Below are positions 49,842 to 58,628 of a stretch of 64,000 nucleotides of DNA, piece after piece. The translations under genes were made by a program, and so were the position numbers. The stretch comes from Ruminococcus flavefaciens. GTDB taxonomy: Bacteria > Bacillota > Clostridia > Oscillospirales > Ruminococcaceae. Every line of letters starts with the position of its first letter. Positions within the stretch are counted from its first letter, which is position 1. The DNA lies in contig JAMPAU010000001.1 of assembly GCA_023667045.1 (NCBI GenBank), forward strand, positions 1,228,594-1,292,593, given 5' to 3'. The notes below the pieces were generated by a model, which was given only the letters and a program-made list of their open reading frames with translations, had not been told where the DNA came from and did not search any database.

Positions 49842-52253
49842 TTAAAGTTCGATTTCTTTTTTTGTGTCGTTGTAGCTTTTGGTGAAAAGCTCCTTTATCT
49901 TATTGAAAAGCATAGTCAGATACCGCATGAAAGGCTCTGCTATAATCGAGAAGTTTATACAGAGGAGTATAGCCTTTGTGGACATTCCCGAAATACCAAA
50001 AAGGTCGCTCACGAAAACCATACAGAAAGCAAGTCCGAATATGCAGAATATCCACAGCGTCATCTTGTAAACGTTCATGGGACGGCTTATTTCAAAGAGA
50101 ATCATAAGTCCGACAATGCACAGCAGAATAGTTGAAGCAGTGGCAATATCCGCTTGGTCGACGTTATAGGCGTTACCGAAGAACACCATAGCCGCTACTA
50201 TTATTGTGTCGGTAATTCCGGCTGGAAAGGCTTTCAGCAGAATGTTTGTCATAAATTTGCCACGTATCATATCTTGGTTGGGCATCTGTGAGAGTACGAG
50301 TGCGGGTATTCCGATAGTAAAAAGACTTATAAGCGAAATCTGCGAGGGTTTGAGGGGGTATGTTATACCGAAACATATTGTCAGTATCGACATGATAAGT
50401 GAAAAGATATTCTTTACAAGGAAAAGACTGCCGGAGCGTTCAAGGTTATTTACTACACGCCGACCCTCCATAACAACATCTGGCATTTTTGAGAAGTCCG
50501 ATTCAAGCAGTACAAGCTGTGAAACCTGTGCCGCCGCCTCACTGCCGGAAGCCATAGCAACGGAGCAGTCTGCGTCTTTGAGGGCGAGAACGTCGTTTAC
50601 GCCGTCGCCTGTCATTGCAACGGTACGCCCCTGAAGTTTAAGAGCCTTTACAAACTTTCTTTTTTGGTCGGGGGTAACACGTCCGAAAACCGTATACCGC
50701 TGTACAGCGTCGTATATAGCATTGTCGTTGGTGAGAGTTGAAGCGTCGATGTAGTTTTTGGCGTTTTCAATGCCTGCCTGCTTGGCGACCTCTGAGACGG
50801 TAACTGGATTGTCGCCGGAAATTACTTTTATCTCCACACCCTGCTCGGCGAAAAATTTAAACGTTTCCGGAGCGTTTTCACGTATGGGGTTTGAAATCAG
50901 TATAAAGCATATGGGTTTGAAATCGTCTTTTAGTTCTTTGCCGTCGGGAACTCCGCCGTATCTGCCAAATACAAGCACACGGTGACCCTTACGGCTGTTT
51001 TCATCAATAATCTGTCTGTGCTGTGGCGTAATTTCTTTAATTATGAAGTCCGGCGCACCTATTACGTATGAACCGCTCTCAAAAGTAACACTGCTGTACT
51101 TATACTTTGAAGAAAAGCCTGTCCTGCCGACTGCCTTTCTGCCGGACGGCGTACTGAAATAGTTTTTAAGGGAAGCCATTGTTTCGTTGTCTGAATCCTG
51201 CGAGGCTGAGAAGTCGCTGAGAAGTCCGTGAAGCTCTCCCTCTGATATTTCGTTGGTCAGCGGAATAACCTTATTTACAGACATGGAATTTTCCGTGATA
51301 GTGCCTGTCTTGTCTACACAGAGAACGTCAACACGGGCGAGGGTTTCAATGCATTTCATGTCATGGACGAGTACTTTACCCATAGCAAGTCTCATGGCAC
51401 TTATCGCAAGGGTAGTACTTGCAATAAGGAAAAGCCCCTCAGGTACCATGCCTATTACAGCGGCTACCATAGCTTCGATACTGTCTTTCATGGGAATATC
51501 ATTTATAAAGTACTGCTGGTAGAACATAAATACGCCAATCGGGATAATTATAATTCCGGCGATTTTTACAATGCGGTTAAGGGAGCGTATCATCTCGGAC
51601 TGCTCGCCCTTTCTTGAACGTTTCGCCTGTAAGGTAAGCTGTGAAATATACGAATCACTGCCGACCTTTTCAAGCCTTGCACGGCAAGCACCGGAAACTA
51701 CAAAACTTCCCGACATGAGAGTATCTCCGGCAGATTTTATAATTTCGTCAGCCTCGCCGGTAAGCAGAGATTCATTTACTGAAACGCTACCGTCGAGTAT
51801 AATAGCGTCTGCACTTATCTGATTTCCGGCACGGAATACCGCTATATCATCGAGTACAAGGCTTTGCGACTGTACTGTCATTTCCTTGCCGTCACGGATA
51901 ACTGTAGTAACCGGAGCGTTGAGCATAGTCAGTTTGTCCAGAGTTTTCTTTGAGCGTAATTCCTGAAAAATGCCGATGAGGGTATTTGCTATGATAATCG
52001 GAATAAATGTCATATCCCTGTACGAACCTACAAAAACAAGCAGACACGCCAATATAAAGAATATGAAATTGAAGTAGGTAAATACATTTTCAGATATGAT
52101 TTCCTTTGTTGATTTTGACGGAGATTCAACTGGTTTGTTGTCATATCCGTCTGCAATTCTTTGCGAGACCTGTTCCGGAGTAAGTCCTCTGTCTGCAGGG
52201 GCGTTAATCCGGACGGGAGCAGGTTTTTCGATATTTACGGGTTTTTTGACCAT
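49842..52253 (-). CDS. Cation-transporting P-type ATPase
   Basis: This 803-residue pump has the P-type motifs: LLTGEAD in the actuator domain, phosphorylated Asp near residue 314 in CVDKTGTIT, and MTGDGVNDVLALKDADCSVAM in the hinge. Two helices precede the actuator domain, two follow it, and about six lie at the C-terminus. The fourth helix carries GMVPEGLFLI, a PEGL ion site as in Ca2+-type and related pumps, not the CPC motif of heavy-metal pumps. The nucleotide-binding domain is short. It should move a cation, but the ion is not certain. No HMA domain is attached. Confidence 0.9.
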   Translation of the reverse strand: MVKKPVNIEKPAPVRINAPADRGLTPEQVSQRIADGYDNKPVESPSKSTKEIISENVFTYFNFIFFILACLLVFVGSYRDMTFIPIIIANTLIGIFQELRSKKTLDKLTMLNAPVTTVIRDGKEMTVQSQSLVLDDIAVFRAGNQISADAIILDGSVSVNESLLTGEADEIIKSAGDTLMSGSFVVSGACRARLEKVGSDSYISQLTLQAKRSRKGEQSEMIRSLNRIVKIAGIIIIPIGVFMFYQQYFINDIPMKDSIEAMVAAVIGMVPEGLFLIASTTLAISAMRLAMGKVLVHDMKCIETLARVDVLCVDKTGTITENSMSVNKVIPLTNEISEGELHGLLSDFSASQDSDNETMASLKNYFSTPSGRKAVGRTGFSSKYKYSSVTFESGSYVIGAPDFIIKEITPQHRQIIDENSRKGHRVLVFGRYGGVPDGKELKDDFKPICFILISNPIRENAPETFKFFAEQGVEIKVISGDNPVTVSEVAKQAGIENAKNYIDASTLTNDNAIYDAVQRYTVFGRVTPDQKRKFVKALKLQGRTVAMTGDGVNDVLALKDADCSVAMASGSEAAAQVSQLVLLESDFSKMPDVVMEGRRVVNNLERSGSLFLVKNIFSLIMSILTICFGITYPLKPSQISLISLFTIGIPALVLSQMPNQDMIRGKFMTNILLKAFPAGITDTIIVAAMVFFGNAYNVDQADIATASTILLCIVGLMILFEISRPMNVYKMTLWIFCIFGLAFCMVFVSDLFGISGMSTKAILLCINFSIIAEPFMRYLTMLFNKIKELFTKSYNDTKKEIEL

Positions 52254-52345
52254 ATATACACACCTTTCATGCTGTGATACAATTAATTATATCACATATA
52301 TTGCCAGTTTTCAATCTGCAATGTGTGATAGATAAGTGAAATTTT

Positions 52346-53677
52346 TTACATATAGCCGTATTTTTTTCTGTTTCTGAAAATAAAGAAAGCCGTCACAAAA
52401 AGTGCTAAAAGTTCAGCGAAGATAATTGATACCCATATGCCGTCAATGCCGAAGATTTTCGGAATGACAAGTACCATTATAATCTGGAATAAAAGGGTTC
52501 TGAGGAATGATATTACAGCGGAGACTATGCCGTTGTTAAGTGCCGTAAAGAACGACGAGCCATATATATTGAATCCGGATAAAAGGAATGATATAGCATA
52601 TATCCGGAATGCGTGTATAGTGAGTTCAAATAGTTCGGGTTTGTAGCCGACGAATATCTTAGCAAGCGGATATGCAATAGCCTGTGAAAGCAAAGTCATG
52701 GCAACGGCTGTGCAGGAGATGACAATAAGGCTCTTTTTAAAGATATTTTTCAGTTCGCTGTTGTTTTTAGCACCGTAGTTGTAGCTTGTTATAGGTGCAG
52801 AACCTATTGAAAAGCCTATGAATATCGACACGAATATAAAGCTGACATACATGATAACGCCATATGCTGAAACACCGTCCTGTCCGGCGTACTTCATGAG
52901 CTGATTGTTGTAGAGCATATTCACGACCGACATTGAGATATTAGTCATCAGTTCAGAAGAACCGTTTGTACACGTACGTGTTATTATACGGCGGTCAAAC
53001 TTGAATTTAACGAAATGCAGTGTACTGGTATTTTTGCGTGCAAAGTAGAATATAGGAATCAAAGCACCCACTGCCTGTGAGAGTGCCGTAGCCAGTGCCG
53101 CACCTGTCACGCCCCACTTGAATACGCCTATGAATAAGAAATCGAATATCATGTTTGTCACTCCGGCGGATATTGATATAGCCAGTCCCGTGTCGGGTTT
53201 TCCGGCGGTGACAAAGAAACTCTGAAAGACGTTCTGCAACATGAAAAGAGGTACAACGCATATAAGTATACGACCGTATTTAAGGCAGTACGGAAGCATT
53301 GCCTCGTCTGCACCCATAAGTACAGTTGCAGGTCTGAGCAGGATAAAGCCCAGTACGGCAAGCACAACACCTATTATGACGTTTACAGCTACTATCATTG
53401 TGAAGTATTCGTTAGCCTTTTCCTTTTTGCCCTCTCCTATGGTTTTTGCGACTATGGCACTGCCACCAGTACCAAACATAAACCCCAGCGAACCAAAAGC
53501 CATGAGCAACGGCATTATGAAGTTTACAGCAGAAAATGCAGTATCTCCGGCATAGTTTGATACAAAAAGACCGTCTACCACGCCGTACACAGACGTAAAG
53601 ACCATCATTATTATCGACGGCAGACAGAAACTTATAAGTTTTTTCATGGTAAAGTGTTCTGAAATCTGAATTTTCAT
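52346..53677 (-). CDS. MATE-family efflux transporter (second)
   Basis: This 443-residue membrane protein has 12 hydrophobic helices. Features are LISFCLPSIIMMVFTSVYGVVDGLFVSN near the start, FMFGTGGSAIVAKTIGEGKKEKANE, and SAPITSYNYGAKNNSELKNIFKKS in the second half. These identify the MATE family, in a different subgroup from the protein encoded at 41608. AAAGGAAATACAT precedes the ATG. It lies 70 bases from the HMA gene, separated by a terminator. The substrate is unknown. Confidence 0.9.
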   Translation of the reverse strand: MKIQISEHFTMKKLISFCLPSIIMMVFTSVYGVVDGLFVSNYAGDTAFSAVNFIMPLLMAFGSLGFMFGTGGSAIVAKTIGEGKKEKANEYFTMIVAVNVIIGVVLAVLGFILLRPATVLMGADEAMLPYCLKYGRILICVVPLFMLQNVFQSFFVTAGKPDTGLAISISAGVTNMIFDFLFIGVFKWGVTGAALATALSQAVGALIPIFYFARKNTSTLHFVKFKFDRRIITRTCTNGSSELMTNISMSVVNMLYNNQLMKYAGQDGVSAYGVIMYVSFIFVSIFIGFSIGSAPITSYNYGAKNNSELKNIFKKSLIVISCTAVAMTLLSQAIAYPLAKIFVGYKPELFELTIHAFRIYAISFLLSGFNIYGSSFFTALNNGIVSAVISFLRTLLFQIIMVLVIPKIFGIDGIWVSIIFAELLALFVTAFFIFRNRKKYGYM

Positions 53678-53703
53678 TTTTATGTATTTCCTTTCTGATA
53701 AAT

Positions 53704-53734
53704 AAAAAAACTGCTGTACTCGTCAGAATACAGC
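53704..53734 (-). terminator. Terminator of the HMA gene
   Basis: On the minus strand GCTGTA pairs with TACAGC around TTCTGACGAG, followed by AG and seven T residues. Confidence 0.78.
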
Positions 53735-53747
53735 AAAAAGGGGTTTA

Positions 53748-54008
53748 TTACTTTTTATTACCGAATAAACCGAACTTTTTCTTTTCATAAGGTTCACTTG
53801 TCATAGAAATGACCTTATATCCCGTTTCCTCAACCGCTTTACGCAGAGCAGTTTCATCGGGTGCTGTTTCTGATATTATTTCTGTTTCGCCTTTTTTGTG
53901 GGAAGAAACAACCTTTTCGGTAACAAATGCATTTCTTATAGTATTATTGACATGGCTTTCGCACATACCGCACATCATGCCGTCAATTTTAACAATAGTC
54001 TTAACCAT
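53748..54008 (-). CDS. Heavy-metal-associated (HMA) domain protein
   Basis: This 86-residue protein is a single HMA domain with the metal-binding motif MMCGMCESHV near residues 11-20 and the ferredoxin-like strand-helix pattern to about residue 72. A basic tail KKKFGLFGNKK ends it. Such proteins carry copper or zinc, or act as detached domains of metal ATPases. No CPC-type ATPase is next to it. The nearest P-type pump is of a different ion class. The start follows AAAGGAG. Confidence 0.87.
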   Translation of the reverse strand: MVKTIVKIDGMMCGMCESHVNNTIRNAFVTEKVVSSHKKGETEIISETAPDETALRKAVEETGYKVISMTSEPYEKKKFGLFGNKK

Positions 54009-54176
54009 GAAAAAAACACTCCTTTTTAATAATATTATTACAGTAATACTGATTATATATCAATTAAAAATTTTTGTCAATAGGAAAAGCAAAATTTGTT
54101 GATTGTGCTGTTTTTTTACACACAGATTGCATTTGAGATTTTGTCTGATATGCACAACAAACAGTATAATATGCCG

Positions 54177-54214
54177 AAAAAAATACGCTCTCTTTACTGC
54201 AAAGAAAGCGTATT
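54177..54214 (-). terminator. Terminator of ackA
   Basis: On the minus strand AATACGCT pairs with AGCGTATT, with inner CTTT/AAAG pairs, and the arm runs into seven T residues. The rest of the gap to the HMA gene is AT-rich with nothing recognised. Confidence 0.82.
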
Positions 54215-54259
54215 TATAAAAACTTATTGATTTTTACATCATACTAATGTATAATGAAA

Positions 54260-55459
54260 TTACTTGGAAATGAGTGCGAGAGTGTCTCTTGCTATGAGGA
54301 GTTCTTCATTTGTCGGAACAACCCATACCTGTACCTTTGAGTCTTCAGCAGAAATCTTTTTAAGCTGTCCTCTCATGCCGTCGTTAGCGGACTTGTCGAG
54401 CTTTATGCCGAAAAATTCCATATCTGTACATACTTTTTCTCTTACGTCGTAAGCGTTTTCACCGATACCGCCGGTAAAGAGTACAGCGTCAAGACCGTTC
54501 ATTGCAGCAGCGTATGAACCGATATACTTTTTGATTTCGTATACGAGCATATCAGAAACGAGTTTAGCTCTTTCGTTGCCGTGTTCAGCAGCGTCTGTGA
54601 TGTCACGGTTGTCAGAACCTACTCCCGACACGCCAAGAAAACCGGACTTCTTATTCATGTAGTTGCTCATTTCAGCAGGTGTGAATCCGTGCTTGTCTGC
54701 AACGAATGTTACGGCTGACGGGTCAACAGAGCCTGTACGTGTACCCATAACAACGCCATCAAGAGGTGTGAATCCCATTGAAGTATCAACAGATTTACCG
54801 CCGTCTACAGCAGTGATTGAAGAACCGTTGCCGAGATGACATGAAACAATCTTGAGGTCTTTAATGTCCTTGCCCATAGCTTCAGCGAGAGCAGCAGAAA
54901 CGAATCTGTGTGATGTGCCGTGGAAGCCGTACTTTCTTACGTGGAGATTTTCATAGTCCTCATAAGGCAGACCGAACATATAAGCCTTAGGTGGCATAGT
55001 CTGGTGGAATGCTGTATCAAATACAACAACCTGCGGTACACCCTCCGGAATAACCTTTTTGCAGGCACGGAGAGCAAGAGCGTGTGCGTGGTTGTGAACC
55101 GGAGCGAGTTCACGGAGTTCATCAATTTTGTCAATGATTTCGTCAGTAACGAGTACGGATTTGTCGAAAATATCAGCACCCTGTACGATTCTGTGACCAA
55201 CTGCTGAGATTTCGTCCATGCTGTCGATAACCTTTGCGTCTCCTGTAGTGAGAGCCTCAACGAGCTTCATGAAAGCTTCTGTGTGAGTAGGGAAGTTGCA
55301 GTCAGCCTCAAAGGACTTGCCGTTTCCTGCCTTGTGTGAGATGTGACCGTCGATACCGATTCTGTCACAGTTGCCCTTAGCGATAACGCTCTCATCGTCC
55401 ATATTGATGAGCTGGTACTTCAGTGAAGAACTTCCGGCATTTACAACTAAGATAATCAT
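54260..55459 (-). CDS. ackA: Acetate kinase
   Basis: From the ATG at 55459, with AAAGGAA upstream, the enzyme has 399 residues, the normal length. A longer open frame upstream is not used. It converts acetyl phosphate and ADP to acetate and ATP, the energy-yielding last step of acetate fermentation. Motifs are VNAGSSSLKYQLI at the N-terminus, GHRIVQGAD, VFDTAFHQTMPP, YGFHGTSHRFVS, HLGNGSSI, and the nucleotide-binding FTGGIGENA. No pta gene is adjacent. It is divergent from tmcAL, whose enzyme uses acetate. Confidence 0.97.
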   Translation of the reverse strand: MIILVVNAGSSSLKYQLINMDDESVIAKGNCDRIGIDGHISHKAGNGKSFEADCNFPTHTEAFMKLVEALTTGDAKVIDSMDEISAVGHRIVQGADIFDKSVLVTDEIIDKIDELRELAPVHNHAHALALRACKKVIPEGVPQVVVFDTAFHQTMPPKAYMFGLPYEDYENLHVRKYGFHGTSHRFVSAALAEAMGKDIKDLKIVSCHLGNGSSITAVDGGKSVDTSMGFTPLDGVVMGTRTGSVDPSAVTFVADKHGFTPAEMSNYMNKKSGFLGVSGVGSDNRDITDAAEHGNERAKLVSDMLVYEIKKYIGSYAAAMNGLDAVLFTGGIGENAYDVREKVCTDMEFFGIKLDKSANDGMRGQLKKISAEDSKVQVWVVPTNEELLIARDTLALISK

Positions 55460-55499
55460 AATAAAAAACATTCCTTTCGTTTTGATGTATGCATATATA

Positions 55500-55527
55500 A
55501 TTATATACTTTTTTCTGCAAATTGCAA
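55500..55527 (-). promoter_or_regulatory. Likely promoter of ackA
   Basis: On the minus strand TTGCAA (55527-55522) and TATAAT (55505-55500) are 16 bases apart, about 40 bases before the ackA start. Confidence 0.6.
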
Positions 55528-55666
55528 GAGTTTTTGAAAAATTTATTATGTTAAATTTGTAAAAAAAGAAAAAAGTAAACAAAGGATTCCATAAAATTGC
55601 AAATAATATGTACAATAAATGAAACTTTTATAATAATCATTGAAATTTGTGAAAAGAGGTAGTAAA

Positions 55667-56869
55667 ATGAAAATCAGCGGTATTATATGCGAGTACAATC
55701 CGTTTCATAACGGACACCTCCACCATATACGTGAAACAAGAAAAAACGGTGCTACACACATAGTAGCCGTGATGAGCGGAAACTTTGTACAGCGTGGCGA
55801 CGTGGCGGTAATGGATAAGCTGGAGCGTGCAAGGCTTGCGGTGCGTTCCGGAGTTGATTTGGTTATAGAGCTTCCTGTGCAGTATTGTCTTTCTTCTGCT
55901 GAAAATTTTTCGGCTGGTGCGGTATGGCTTCTCAATTCTTTGGGCGTTGTTGATGAACTTTCTTTCGGCAGTGAGTGCGGAGACATAAAAAAACTCTGCA
56001 ATGCTATGAAGACAGTTCAGGCGGTTGCTCTTTCACGGCATGACGAAATAATAAATATAATGGAAAAGGGTTATACTTATCCAAAGGCACTGAGTTCAGT
56101 AATAAACGGCATAGACCCCCTGTCAGCCTCGATTATAGCTGAACCTAATAACTTGCTTGCTATTGAGTATCTCAATTCAATGGCGAGGTTTTCGTCAAAG
56201 ATGAAACCTTTCACCGTAAAGAGAACAGGCACGGCACATGACAGTACTGAACCCTCCGGTGATATAACAAGTGCATCAGACATAAGGAGCAGGATTGTTT
56301 CTGAAAAAAGCATACAGCTTGTAAGGCAGTATATGCCGGATATATGGGGCGACGCTCTCACAAATGCCATGCATAAGGGTGAAATAGCCTCTCTTGACAG
56401 GCTTGAAAGAGTTATGCTGTATAAGCTGAGAACTTCCACGCCGGAAGAAATATCCATGATAAACGACGTGGGGCAGGGTCTTGAACACCGCATATATAGT
56501 GCGAGAATGTCCGGCTCTCTTGACGAACTCTTTTTCACTGTAAAGACAAAACGCTACACTATGGCACGCATAAGACGTATAATGCTCTCCATACTGCTTG
56601 GCATAACAAAGGACGATATGAAGTATCTGTCGCCTTTTGGTCGCATACTTGCCTTTAATGAAAGGGGTCGGGAGATACTCGCACAGGCTAAGGGCAAAAC
56701 CGCTATTCCCTATGGCTCGTCAATAGCAAAGCTCTCACAGCTGAGCGAAACCGCCGGACGTTTTGCCGGCATAGAAATAAGAGCCTCAGATGTATATGGT
56801 CTTTCACTGGAAACGGTGACTTCAGCCCAGAAGGATTACAGGGCAAAAATTATGATAGACATGGAGTAG
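55667..56869 (+). CDS. tmcAL: tRNA(Met) cytidine acetate ligase
   Basis: The ATG at 55667, after AAGAGGTAG, gives 401 residues. TmcAL makes N4-acetylcytidine at position 34 of elongator tRNA-Met from acetate and ATP. The nucleotidyltransferase motif GIICEYNPFHNGHLHHI lies at residues 4-20. VAVMSGNFVQRGD, LVIELPVQYCLSSAENF and the C-terminal RIRRIMLSILLGI are typical of the YlbM/TmcAL family. The adjacent divergent ackA produces acetate, so a metabolic link is possible. The next gene starts four bases later. Confidence 0.93.
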   Translation: MKISGIICEYNPFHNGHLHHIRETRKNGATHIVAVMSGNFVQRGDVAVMDKLERARLAVRSGVDLVIELPVQYCLSSAENFSAGAVWLLNSLGVVDELSFGSECGDIKKLCNAMKTVQAVALSRHDEIINIMEKGYTYPKALSSVINGIDPLSASIIAEPNNLLAIEYLNSMARFSSKMKPFTVKRTGTAHDSTEPSGDITSASDIRSRIVSEKSIQLVRQYMPDIWGDALTNAMHKGEIASLDRLERVMLYKLRTSTPEEISMINDVGQGLEHRIYSARMSGSLDELFFTVKTKRYTMARIRRIMLSILLGITKDDMKYLSPFGRILAFNERGREILAQAKGKTAIPYGSSIAKLSQLSETAGRFAGIEIRASDVYGLSLETVTSAQKDYRAKIMIDME

Positions 56870-56872
56870 AAA

Positions 56873-57943
56873 ATGATAAACAAATTTCTGAAAATCACAG
56901 CGGTTGCTGTAGTTGCAGTAACAACACTTGCCTCATGCGGTGGCAGAGTAAGACTAATGAACAGTTCCACAGAAGCCGACGCTGATACTATATCAGACAT
57001 AAGCTATATCGAAAATGAGCAGTATCAGAATCAGGATTCCGCTGAACCCGAACAGCAGACAGAAATAGAAAAGGAAATCCCTACTGAACCGACTACCATT
57101 AATATTTATGAAAAGGATTATGAACTGCCCTCAATGGCTGTTATTGATGACTTTGAAACGGTAATGCAGAATCCGGAACTCCCTACAGGCTGTGAGATTA
57201 CCGCGCTTACTCAGACACTGAATTTTCTGGGATTTGATGTTGATAAGGTCACTATGTGCGACGAGTACATGAATATTGATTTAAAAGGCGAGTACACCAT
57301 GAATCAGTGCTATATAGGCGACCCTAAATCTCATACCGGATTCGGCTGTAGTTCTCCGGTAATATGCAAGTCGGCAAGGCGTTATTTCCGTGTGCAGAAG
57401 TCCGACTGCTACCCAGTAGACCTAACAGGAACGGATTTTCAGGAGTTATTTTATCAGATAGAACAGGGCAGACCTGTTATAGTATGGTCTACAATGTATC
57501 TCCTTGACACAAAACCGGAATATGTCTACACTGCTAAAAACGGTGAGGAAATGTGGTTCTGTACGTATCAGCACTGTCTTACACTGTATGGTTACGACCT
57601 CGACAAAGGCATTGTTTACCTTGCAGACCCTCTCGTAGGCAATACAACTTATCCGCTTGAAAAGTTTGAAAGACTTTATGATATACTCGGCAAACAGGCT
57701 GTCATTATATGTGGTGACGCTGAAAACGGTCTCGAAGCTGAACCTAAGCCCGTTACAAAGTCAGAGCCGGAAATAACAACGGAAGCTGAAACGGAAGAAA
57801 TAACTATTGAAGAAATCATTGAGACTGAACTGGAAACAGAAGAAGTTACTGAACCCGAACTGGAAACGGAAGAAGACGTATCTGAAGAATCTGAAAATCC
57901 GGAAGAATCTGGAGAAGAACAGGCAGAAGAAACTGATGATTAA
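56873..57943 (+). CDS. C39-like cysteine peptidase lipoprotein with acidic tail
   Basis: This 356-residue protein has a lipoprotein signal (VAVTTLASC then GGRV) and a polar linker. A papain-like C39 domain occupies about residues 90-285: the catalytic Cys is in LPTGCEITALTQTLNFLG and the His in QHCLTLYGYDLDKG, with YLADPL after it. The last 70 residues are almost entirely Glu, Thr, Pro and Ser with EL[EE]TEE repeats, likely disordered or wall-spanning. It may cleave peptides at the cell surface. No bacteriocin or exporter genes are nearby. It overlaps the HAD gene by eight bases. Confidence 0.82.
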   Translation: MINKFLKITAVAVVAVTTLASCGGRVRLMNSSTEADADTISDISYIENEQYQNQDSAEPEQQTEIEKEIPTEPTTINIYEKDYELPSMAVIDDFETVMQNPELPTGCEITALTQTLNFLGFDVDKVTMCDEYMNIDLKGEYTMNQCYIGDPKSHTGFGCSSPVICKSARRYFRVQKSDCYPVDLTGTDFQELFYQIEQGRPVIVWSTMYLLDTKPEYVYTAKNGEEMWFCTYQHCLTLYGYDLDKGIVYLADPLVGNTTYPLEKFERLYDILGKQAVIICGDAENGLEAEPKPVTKSEPEITTEAETEEITIEEIIETELETEEVTEPELETEEDVSEESENPEESGEEQAEETDD

Positions 57944-58583
57944 GGGTGTTATATTCGACCTTGACGGCACTCTCATTGATTCAATGAATGTATGGTACGA
58001 TATTGACCGTGCTTTTCTGAGGGAAAACGGCGTGCAGAATCCGCCCGAAGATATTTCTGACCGTGTGAAAAAACTTACCGTTGACAAGTCGGCAGAGCTT
58101 TTTATAAGGGAGTTCGGGCTTAATCTGACGGTTGAATATATCATAGACCGCATTGAAGAACTTGTCCGGCATGAGTATTTTTATAATATTCCGCTTAAAT
58201 CCAAAGTTCTTGAAACGCTAGACTTTCTTGACAGATATAGTATTCCCTATGGCGTGGCAACGGTTACTTACAGGAATCTTGCAGAGGCAGTGCTGAAACG
58301 TCTTGGTATATATGACAGGATTAAGTTTCTGTTGACTTCGGCGGAGTTTCCGCAGGGTAAAAAGTCTCCGGATATGTACCTTAAATGTGCGGAGATTATG
58401 GGTTTTCTGCCGGAAAATGTCCTTGTCGCTGAAGACTCTCTGCACTGCATTGAAACGGCTCACGGAGCAGGTTTTATAACGGCAGGGGTTTATGACAGTC
58501 TTTCAGCTGTAGACCGTCCGGAAATAGAAAGAAAAGCGAATTATTATTTCATCAAACTCAATGAACTGACTGATATTTTTTAA
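57936..58583 (+). CDS. HAD-superfamily phosphatase (beta-phosphoglucomutase-like)
   Basis: The ATG at 57936 gives 215 residues and starts inside the end of the previous gene. The longer frame upstream only reads the acidic tail of that gene in another phase. Motif I is VIFDLDGTLIDSMNVW with nucleophile Asp8 and acid Asp10. The Thr motif is in VATVTYRN, the Lys in FPQGKKSPDMY, and the metal Asp in VLVAEDSLHCIETAHGAG. A helical cap lies between motifs I and II. It probably dephosphorylates a small sugar phosphate or nucleotide. Confidence 0.9.
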   Translation: MIKGVIFDLDGTLIDSMNVWYDIDRAFLRENGVQNPPEDISDRVKKLTVDKSAELFIREFGLNLTVEYIIDRIEELVRHEYFYNIPLKSKVLETLDFLDRYSIPYGVATVTYRNLAEAVLKRLGIYDRIKFLLTSAEFPQGKKSPDMYLKCAEIMGFLPENVLVAEDSLHCIETAHGAGFITAGVYDSLSAVDRPEIERKANYYFIKLNELTDIF

Positions 58584-58584
58584 A

Positions 58585-58611
58585 GGGCGAACACTGTTCG
58601 CCCGATTTTAT
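58585..58611 (+). terminator. Hairpin terminator before mnmA
   Basis: GGGCGAA pairs with TTCGCCC around CACTG, followed by GATTTTAT. The T-run is short, so read-through to mnmA is possible. Confidence 0.65.
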
Positions 58612-58628
58612 ATAAGGACGTGATATTT

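Noticed and set aside
49842-54008. A single heavy-metal resistance operon made of the P-type ATPase, MATE and HMA genes
   Set aside because: The ATPase lacks a CPC motif, terminators separate the units, and no metal-responsive regulator is present.
54260-55615. Longer acetate kinase frame starting at 55615
   Set aside because: The extra N-terminus is hydrophobic and AT-derived, spans the promoter, and the ATG at 55459 has a ribosome binding site and gives the family length.
57807-57935. Upstream extension of the HAD hydrolase
   Set aside because: It only reads the acidic tail of the previous gene in another phase, and the HAD motif starts at the ATG at 57936.
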